From: Crossaster papposus
Lineage: Eukaryota; Echinodermata; Asteroidea; Velatida; Solasteridae
Assembly: GCA_037893245.1 (NCBI GenBank)
Contig: JBAIAA010000808.1
Span: forward strand, 248,001 to 312,000
Length of the DNA: 64,000 bases
Direction of reading: 5' to 3'
The translations under genes and the position numbers were made by a program. The notes beneath the pieces are model-generated. The model saw nothing but the letters and a program-made list of their open reading frames with translations, did no database searches and was not told where the DNA came from. The stretch's first letter is position 1, and each line of letters opens with the position of its first letter. Positions 51,100 through 61,200 of this stretch are shown here, piece after piece.

Positions 51100-54000
51100 C
51101 AGACACGTGGATATACTCTATATATGTCTTCTACCTCTGCTGTTCCTTCTGAGTAGGCTGAGTGAGAGACGTGGATATACTCTATCTCTGTCTTCTACCT
51201 CTGCTGTTCCTTCTGAGCAGGCTGAGTGAGACACGTGGATATACTCTATCTCTGTCTTCTACCTCTGCTGTTCCTTCTGAGCAGGCTGAGTGAGACACGT
51301 GGATATACTCTATCTCTGTATTCTACATCTGCTGTTCCTTTTGAGCAGGCTGAGTGAGGTGTAGATCAGACACGTGGATATACTCCATCTCTGTCTTCTA
51401 CCTCTGCTGTTCCTTCTGAGCAGGCTGAGTGAGGTGTAGATCAGACACGTGGATATACTCTATCTCTGTCTTCTACCTCTGATGTTCCTTCTGAGCAGGC
51501 TGAGTGAGGTGTAGATCAGACACGTGGATATACTCTATCTCTGTCTTCTACCTCTGCTGTTCCTTCTGTGCAGGCTGACTAAGGTGTAGATCAGACACGT
51601 GGATATCCTCTATCTCTGTATTCTACCTCTGCTGTTCCTTCTGAGCAGGCTGAGTGAGACACGTGGATATACTATATCTCTGTCTTCTACCTATGCTGTT
51701 CCTTCTGAGCAGGCTGAGTGAGACACGTGGATATACTCTATCTCTGTCTTCTACCTCTGCTGTTCCTTCTGAGCAGGCTGAGTGAGACACGTGGATATAC
51801 TCTATCTGTGTCTTCTACCTCTGCTGTTACTTCTGAGCAGGCTGAGTGAGGTGTAGATCAGACACGTGGATATACTATATCTATGTCTTCTACCTCCGAT
51901 GTTCCTTCTGAGCAGGCTGAGTGAGGTGTAGATCAGACACGTGGATATACTCTATCTCTGTCTTCTACCTATGCTGTTCCTTCTGAGCAGGCTGAGTGAG
52001 GTGTAGATGAGACACGTCGATATACTCTATCTCTGTCTTCTACATCTGCTGTTCCTTCTGAGCAGGCTGAGTGAGGTGGAGATCAGACACGTGGATATAC
52101 TCTATCTCTGTCTTCTACCTCTGCTGTTCTTTCTGAGCAGGCTGAGTGAGACACGTGGATATACTCTATCTCTGTCTTCTACCTCTGCTGTTCCTTCTGA
52201 GCAGGCTGAGTGAGGTGTAGATCAGACACGTCGATATACTCTATCTCTGTCTTCTACCTCTGCTGTTCCTTCTGAGCAGGCTGAGTGAGGTGTAGATCAG
52301 ACACGTGGATATACTCTATCTCTGTCTTCTACCTCTGCGTTTCCTTCTGAGCAGGCTGAGTGAGGTGTAGATCAGACACGTGGATATACTCTATCTCTGT
52401 ATTCTATCTCTGCTGTTCCTTCTGAGCATGCTGAGTGAGGTGTAGATCAGACACGTGGATATACTCTATATATGTCTTCTACCTCTGCTGTTCCTTCTGA
52501 GTAGGCTGAGTGAGAGACGTGGATATACTCTATCTCTGTCTTCTACCTCTGCTGTTCCTTCTGAGCAGGCTGAGTGAGACACGTGGATATACTCTATCTC
52601 TGTCTTCTACCTGTGCTGTTCGTTCTGAGCAGGCTGAGTGAGACACGTGGATATACTCTATCTCTGTATTCTACATCTGCTGTTCCTTTTGAGCAGGCTG
52701 AGTGAGGTGTAGATCAGACACGTGGATATACTCCATCTCTGTCTTCTACCTCTGCTGTTCCTTCTGAGCAGGCTGAGTGCGGTGTATATCAGACACGTGG
52801 ATAAACTCTATCTCTGTCTTCTACCTCTGATGTTCCTTCTGAGCACGCTGAGTGAGGTGTAGATCAGACACGTGGATATACTCTATCTCTGTCTTCTACC
52901 TCTGCTGTTCCTTCTGTGCAGGCTGACTAAGGTGTAGATCAAACACGTGGATATCCTCTATCTCTGTATTCTACCTCTGCTGTTCCTTCTGAGCAGGCTG
53001 AGTGAGACACGTGGATATACTATATCTCTGTCTTCTACCTATGCTGTTCCTTCTGAGCAGGCTGAGTGAGACACGTGGATATACTCTATCTCTGTCTTCT
53101 ACCTCTGCTGTTCCTTCTGAGCAGGCTGAGTGAGACACGTGGATATACTCTATCTGTGTCTTCTACCTCTGCTGTTCCTTCTGAGCAGGCTGAGTGAGGT
53201 GTAGATCAGACACGTGGATATACTATATCTATGTCTTCTACCTCCGATGTTCCTTCTGAGCAGGCTGAGTGAGGTGTAGATCAGACACGTGGATATACTC
53301 TATCTCTGTCTTCTACCTCTGCTGTTCTTTCTGAGCAGGCTGAGTGAGACACGTGGATATACTCTATCTCTGTCTTCTACCTCTGCTGTTCCTTCTGAGC
53401 AGGCTGAGTGAGGTGTAGATCAGACACGTCGATATACTCTATCTCTGTCTTCTACCTCTGCTGTTCCTTCTGAGCAGGCTGAGTGAGGTGTAGATCAGAC
53501 ACGTGGATATACTCTATCTCTGTCTTCTACCTCTACGTTTCCTTCTGAGCAGGCTGAGTGAGGTGTAGATCAGACACGTGGATATACTCTATCTCTGTAT
53601 TCTATCTCTGCTGTTCCTTCTGAGCATGCTGAGTGAGGTGTAGATCAGACACGTGGATATACTCTATATATGTCTTCTACCTCTGCTGTTCCTTCTGAGT
53701 AGGCTGAGTGAGAGACGTGGATATACTCTATCTCTGTCTTCTTCCTCTGCTGTTCCTTCTGAGCAGGCTGAGTGAGACACGTGGATATACTCTATCTCTG
53801 TCTTCTACCTGTGCTGTTCGTTCTGAGCAGGCTGAGTGAGACACGTGGATATACTCTATCTCTGTATTCTACATCTGCTGTTCCTTTTGAGCAGGCTGAG
53901 TGAGGTGTAGATCAGACACGTGGATATACTCCATCTCTGTCTTCTACCTCTGCTGTTCCTTCTGAGCAGGCTGAGTGCGGTGTATATCAGACACGTGGAT

Positions 54001-54250
54001 AAACTCTATCTCTGTCTTCTACCTCTGATGTTCCTTCTGAGCACGCTGAGTGAGGTGTAGATCAGACACGTGGATATACTCTATCTCTGTCTTCTACCTC
54101 TGCTGTTCCTTCTGTGCAGGCTGACTGAGGTGTAGATCAGACACGTGGATATCCTCTATCTCTGTATTCTACCTCTGCTGTTCCTTCTGAGCAGGCTGAG
54201 TGAGACACGTGGATATACTATTTCTCTGTCTTCTACCTATGCTGTTCCTT
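51100..54250 (+). repeat. HOR domain with 1348- and 1198-bp steps
   Basis: GGATATCC markers reappear at 51601, 52949 and 54147. A 17-monomer unit of 1198 bp (7 S plus 10 L) is repeated, shown by the rare variants GAGTGCGGTG and GGATAAACTC at about 52773 and 53971. The 1348-bp step is 7 S plus 12 L. Confidence 0.8.
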
Positions 54251-54279
54251 CTGAGCAGGCTGAGTGAGGTGTAGATGAG

Positions 54280-57200
54280 ACACGTCGATATACTCTATCT
54301 CTGTCTTCTACATCTGCTGTTCCTTCTGAGCAGGCTGAGTGAGGTGTAGATCAGACACGTGGATATACTCTATCTCTGTCTTCTACCTCTGCTGTTCCTT
54401 CTGAGCAGGCTGAGTGAGACACGTGGATATACTCTATCTCTGTCTTCTACCTCTGCTGTTCCTTCTGAGCAGGCTGAGTGAGGTGTAGATCAGACCCGTC
54501 GATATACTCTATCTCTGTCTTCTACCTCTGCTGTTCCTTCTGAGCAGGCTGAATGAGGTGTAGATCAGACACGTGGATATACTCTATCTCTGTCTTCTAC
54601 ATCTGCTGTTCCTTCTGAGCAGGCTGAATGAGACACGTGGATATACTCTATCTCTGTCTTCTACCTCTGCTGTTCCTGTTGAGCAGGCTGACTGAGGTGT
54701 AGAACAGACATGTGGATATACTCTATCTCTGTCTTCTACCTCTGCTGTTCCTTCTGAGCAGGCTGAGTGAGACACATGGATATGCTATATCTCCGTCTTC
54801 TACCTCTGCTGTTCCTTCTGAGCAGGCTGAGTGAGGTGTAGATCAGACACGTGGATATACTCTATCTCTGTATTCTATCTCTGCTGTTCCTTCTGAGCAG
54901 GCTGAGTGAGACACGTGGATATAATCTATCTCTGTCTTCTACCTCTGCTGTTCCTTCTAAACAGGCTGAGTGAGGTGTAGATCAGACACGTGGATATACT
55001 CTATATCTGTCTTCTACCTCTGCTGTTCCTTCTGAGCATGCTGAGTGAGGTGTAGATCAGACACGTGGATATACTCTATATATGTCTTCTACCTCTGCTG
55101 TTCCTTCTGAGCAGGCTGAGTGAGACACGTGGATATACTCTATCACTGTCTTCTACCTCTGCTGTTCCTTTTGAGCAGGCTGACTGAGGTGTAGAACAGA
55201 CACGTGGATATACTCTATATCTGTCTTCTACCTCTGCTGTTCCTTCTGAGCATGCTGAGTGAGGTGTAGATCAGACACGTGGATATACTCTATATATGTC
55301 TTCTACCTCTGCTGTTCCTTCTGAGTAGGCTGAGTGAGAGACGTAGATATACTTTATCTCTGTCTTCTACCTCTGCTGTTCCTTCTGAGCAGGCTGAGTG
55401 AGACACGTGGATATACTCTATCTCTGTCTTCTACCTCTGCTGTTCCTTCTGAGCAGGCTGAGTGAGACACGTGGATATACTCCATCTCTGTATTCTACAT
55501 CTGATGTTCCTTTTGAGCAGGCTGAGTGAGGTGTAGATCAGACACGTGGATATACTCCATCTCTGTCTTCTACCTCTGCTGTTCCTTCTGAGCAGGCTGA
55601 GTGAGGTGTAGATCGGACACGTGGATATACTCTATCTCTGTCTTCCACCTCTGATGTTCCTTCTGAGCAGGCTGAGTGAGGTGTAGATCAGACACGTGGA
55701 TATACTATATCTCTGTCTTCTACCTATGCTGTTCCTTCTGAGCAGGCTGAGTGAGACACGTGGATATACTCTATCTCTGTCTTCTACCTCTGCTGTTCCT
55801 TCTGAGCAGGCTGAGTGAGACACGTGGATATACTATATCTCCGTCTTCTACCTCTGCTGTTCCTTCTGAGCAGGCTGAGTGAGGTGTAGATCAGACACGT
55901 GGATATAATCTATCTCTGTATTCTATCGCTGCTGTTCCTTCTGAGCAGGCTGAGTGAGACACGTGGATATACTCTATCTCTGTCTTCTACCTCTGCTGTT
56001 CCTTCTAAACAGGCTGAGTGAGGTGTAGATCAGACACGTGGATATACTCTATATCTGTCTTCTACCTCTGCTGTTCCTTCTGAGCATGCTGAGTGAGGTG
56101 TAGATCAGACACGTGGATATACTCTATATATGTCTTCTACCTCTGCTGTTCCTTCTGAGTAGGCTGAGTGAGAGACGTAGATATACTTTATCTCTGTCTT
56201 CTACCTCTGCTGTTCCTTCTGAGCAGGCTGAGTGAGACACGTGGATATACTCTATCTCTGTCTTCTACCTCTGCTGTTCCTTCTGAGCAGGCTGAGTGAG
56301 GTGTAGATCAGACCCGTCGATATACTCTATCTCTGTCTTCTACCTCTGCTGTTCCTTCTGAGCAGGCTGAATGAGGTGTAGATCAGACACGTGGATATAC
56401 TCTATCTCTGTCTTCTACATCTGCTGTTCCTTCTGAGCAGGCTGAATGAGACACGTGGATATACTCTATCTCTGTCTTCTACCTCTGCTGTTCCTGTTGA
56501 GCAGGCTGACTGAGGTGTAGAACAGACATGTGGATATACTCTATCTCTGTCTTCTACCTCTGCTGTTCCTTCTGAGCAGGCTGAGTGAGACACATGGATA
56601 TGCTATATCTCCGTCTTCTACCTCTGCTGTTCCTTCTGAGCAGGCTGAGTGAGGTGTAGATCAGACACGTGGATATACTCTATCTCTGTATTCTATCTCT
56701 GCTGTTCCTTCTGAGCAGGCTGAGTGAGACACGTGGATATAATCTATCTCTGTCTTCTACCTCTGCTGTTCCTTCTAAACAGGCTGAGTGAGGTGTAGAT
56801 CAGACACGTGGATATACTCTATATCTGTCTTCTACCTCTGCTGTTCCTTCTGAGCATGCTGAGTGAGGTGTAGATCAGACACGTGGATATACTCTATATA
56901 TGTCTTCTACCTCTGCTGTTCCTTCTGAGCAGGCTGAGTGAGACACGTGGATATACTCTATCACTGTCTTCTACCTCTGCTGTTCCTTTTGAGCAGGCTG
57001 ACTGAGGTGTAGAACAGACACGTGGATATACTCTATATCTGTCTTCTACCTCTGCTGTTCCTTCTGAGCATGCTGAGTGAGGTGTAGATCAGACACGTGG
57101 ATATACTCTATATATGTCTTCTACCTCTGCTGTTCCTTCTGAGTAGGCTGAGTGAGAGACGTAGATATACTTTATCTCTGTCTTCTACCTCTGCTGTTCC

Positions 57201-57950
57201 TTCTGAGCAGGCTGAGTGAGACACGTGGATATACTCTATCTCTGTCTTCTACCTCTGCTGTTCCTTCTGAGCAGGCTGAGTGAGACACGTGGATATACTC
57301 CATCTCTGTATTCTACATCTGATGTTCCTTTTGAGCAGGCTGAGTGAGGTGTAGATCAGACACGTGGATATACTCCATCTCTGTCTTCTACCTCTGCTGT
57401 TCCTTCTGAGCAGGCTGAGTGAGGTGTAGATCGGACACGTGGATATACTCTATCTCTGTCTTCCACCTCTGATGTTCCTTCTGAGCAGGCTGAGTGAGGT
57501 GTAGATCAGACACGTGGATATACTATATCTCTGTCTTCTACCTATGCTGTTCCTTCTGAGCAGGCTGAGTGAGACACGTGGATATACTCTATCTCTGTCT
57601 TCTACCTCTGCTGTTCCTTCTGAGCAGGCTGAGTGAGACACGTGGATATACTATATCTCCGTCTTCTACCTCTGCTGTTCCTTCTGAGCAGGCTGAGTGA
57701 GGTGTAGATCAGACACGTGGATATAATCTATCTCTGTATTCTATCGCTGCTGTTCCTTCTGAGCAGGCTGAGTGAGACACGTGGATATACTCTATCTCTG
57801 TCTTCTACCTCTGCTGTTCCTTCTAAACAGGCTGAGTGAGGTGTAGATCAGACACGTGGATATACTCTATATCTGTCTTCTACCTCTGCTGTTCCTTCTG
57901 AGCATGCTGAGTGAGGTGTAGATCAGACACGTGGATATACTCTATATATG
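54280..57950 (+). repeat. 26-monomer HOR, 1818 bp, two copies
   Basis: The variants CAGACCCGTCG (54491, 56309), CATGTG (54709, 56527) and CACATGG (54773, 56591) recur at exactly 1818 bp, equal to 12 S plus 14 L. A third, shorter step of 759 bp (6 S plus 5 L) leads into the next domain. Confidence 0.84.
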
Positions 57951-58208
57951 TCTTCTACCTCTGCTGTTCCTTCTGAGTAGGCTGAGTGAGAGACGTAGAT
58001 ATACTTTATCTCTGTCTTCTACCTCTGCTGTTCCTTCTGAGCAGGCTGAGTGAGACACGTGGATATACTCTATCTCTGTCTTCTACCTCTGCTGTTCCTT
58101 CTGAGCAGGCTGAGTGAGACACGTGGATATACTCCATCTCTGTCTTCTACCTCTGCTGTTCCTTCTGAGCAGGCTGAGTGAGGTGTAGATCAGACACGTG
58201 GATATACT

Positions 58209-61200
58209 CTATCTCTGTCTTCCACCTCTGATGTTCCTTCTGAGCAGGCTGAGTGAGGTGTAGATCAGACACGTGGATATACTATATCTCTGTCTTCTAC
58301 CTATGCTGTTCCTTCTGATCAGGCTGAGTGAGACACGTGGATATACTCTATCTCTGTCTTCTACCTCTGCTGTTCCTTCTGAGCAGGCTGAGTGAGACAC
58401 GTGGATATACTCTATCTCTGTATTCTACCTCTGCTGTTCCTTTTGAGCAGGCTGAGTGAGGTGTATATCAGACACGTGGATATACTCTATCTCTGTCTTC
58501 TACCTCTGATGTTCCTTCTGAGCAGGCTGAGTGAGGTGTATATCAGACACGTGGATATACTCTATCTTTGTCTTCTACCTCTGATGTTCCTTCTGAGCAG
58601 GCTGAGTGAGGTGTAGATCAGACACGTGGATATACTCTATCTCTGTCTTCTACCTCTGCTGTTCCTTCTGTGCAGGCTGACTGAGGTGTAGATCAGACAC
58701 GTGGATATCCTCTATCTCTGTATTCTACCTCTGCTGTTCCTTCTGAGCAGGCTGAGTGAGACACGTGGATATAGTCTATCTCTGTCTTCTACCTATGCTG
58801 TTCCTTCTGAGCAGGCTAAGTGAGGTGTAGATGAGACAAGTCGATATACTCTATCTCTGTCTTCTACATCTGCTGTTCCTTCTGAGCAGGCTGAGTGAGG
58901 TGTAGATCAGACACGTGGATATACTCTATCTCTGTCTTCTACCTCTGCTGTTCATTCTGAGCAGGCTGAGTGAGACACGTGGATATACTCTATCTCTGTC
59001 TTCTACCTCTGCTGTTCCTTCTGAGCAGGCTGAGTGAGACACGTGGATATACTCCATCTCTGTATTCTACATCTGATGTTCCTTTTGAGCAGGCTGAGTG
59101 AGGTGTAGATCAGACACGTGGATATACTCCATCTCTGTCTTCTACCTCTGCTGTTCCTTCTGAGCAGGCTGAGTGAGATGTAGATCAGACACGTGGATAT
59201 ACTCTATCTCTGTCTTCCAACTCTGATGTTCCTTCTGAGCAGGCTGAGTGAGGTGTAGATCAGACACGTGGATATACTATATCTCTGTCTTCTACCTATG
59301 CTGTTCCTTCTGAGCAGGCTGAGTGAGACACGTGGATATACTCTATCTCTGTCTTCTACCTCTGCTGTTCCTTCTGAGCAGGCTGAGTGAGACACGTGGA
59401 TATACTATATCTCCGTCTTCTACCTCTGCTGTTCCTTCTGAGCAGGCTGAGTGAGGTGTAGATCAGACACGTGGATATACTCTATCTCTGTATTCTATCG
59501 CTGCTGTTCCTTCTGAGCAGGCTGAGTGAGACACGTGGATATACTCTATCTCTGTCTTCTACCTCTGCTGTTCCTTCTAAACAGGCTGAGTGAGGTGTAG
59601 ATCAGACACGTGGATATACTCTATATCTGTCTTCTACCTCTGCTGTTCCTTCTGAGCATGCTGAGTGAGGTGTAGATCAGACACGTGGATATACTCTATA
59701 TATGTCTTCTACCTCTGCTGTTCCTTCTGAGTAGGCTGAGTGAGAGACGTAGATATACTTTATCTCTGTCTTCTACCTCTGCTGTTCCTTCTGAGCAGGC
59801 TGAGTGAGACACGTGGATATACTCTATCTCTGTCTTCTACCTCTGCTGTTCCTTCTGAGCAGGCTGAGTGAGACACGTGGATATACTCCATCTCTGTCTT
59901 CTACCTCTGCTGTTCCTTCTGAGCAGGCTGAGTGAGGTGTAGATCAGACACGTGGATATACTCTATCTCTGTCTTCCACCTCTGATGTTCCTTCTGAGCA
60001 GGCTGAGTGAGGTGTAGATCAGACACGTGGATATACTATATCTCTGTCTTCTACCTATGCTGTTCCTTCTGATCAGGCTGAGTGAGACACGTGGATATAC
60101 TCTATCTCTGTCTTCTACCTCTGCTGTTCCTTCTGAGCAGGCTGAGTGAGACACGCGGATATACTCTATCTCTGTATTCTACCTCTGCTGTTCCTTTTGA
60201 GCAGGCTGAGTGAGGTGTATATCAGACACGTGGATATACTCTATCTCTGTCTTCTACCTCTGATGTTCCTTCTGAGCAGGCTGAGTGAGGTGTATATCAG
60301 ACACGTGGATATACTCTATTTCTGTCTTCTACCTCTGATGTTCCTTCTGAGCAGGCTGAGTGACGTGTAGATCAGACACGTGGATATACTCTATCTCTGT
60401 CTTCTACCTCTGCTGTTCCTTCTGTGCAGGCTGACTGAGGTGTAGATCAGACACGTGGATATCCTCTATCTCTGTATTCTACCTCTGCTGTTCCTTCTGA
60501 GCAGGCTGAGTGAGACACGTGGATATAGTCTATCTCTGTCTTCTACCTATGCTGTTCCTTCTGAGCAGGCTAAGTGAGGTGTAGATGAGACAAGTCGATA
60601 TACTCTATCTCTGTCTTCTACATCTGCTGTTCCTTCTGAGCAGGCTGAGTGAGGTGTAGATCAGACACGTGGATATACTCTATCTCTGTCTTCTACCTCT
60701 GCTGTTCATTCTGAGCAGGCTGAGTGAGACACGTGGATATACTCTATCTCTGTCTTCTACCTCTGCTGTTCCTTCTGAGCAGGCTGAGTGAGACACGTGG
60801 ATATACTCCATCTCTGTATTCTACATCTGATGTTCCTTTTGAGCAGGCTGAGTGAGGTGTAGATCAGACACGTGGATATACTCCATCTCTGTCTTCTACC
60901 TCTGCTGTTCCTTCTGAGCAGGCTGAGTGAGGTGTAGATCAGACACGTGGATATACTCTATCTCTGTCTTCCACCTCTGATGTTCCTTCTGAGCAGGCTG
61001 AGTGAGGTGTAGATCAGACACGTGGATATACTATATCTCTGTCTTCTACCTATGCTGTTCCTTCTGAGCAGGCCGAGTGAGACACGTGGATATACTCTAT
61101 CTCTGTCTTCTACCTCTGCTGTTCCTTCTGAGCAGGCTGAGTGAGACACGTGGATATACTATATCTCCGTCTTCTACCTCTGCTGTTCCTTCTGAGCAGG

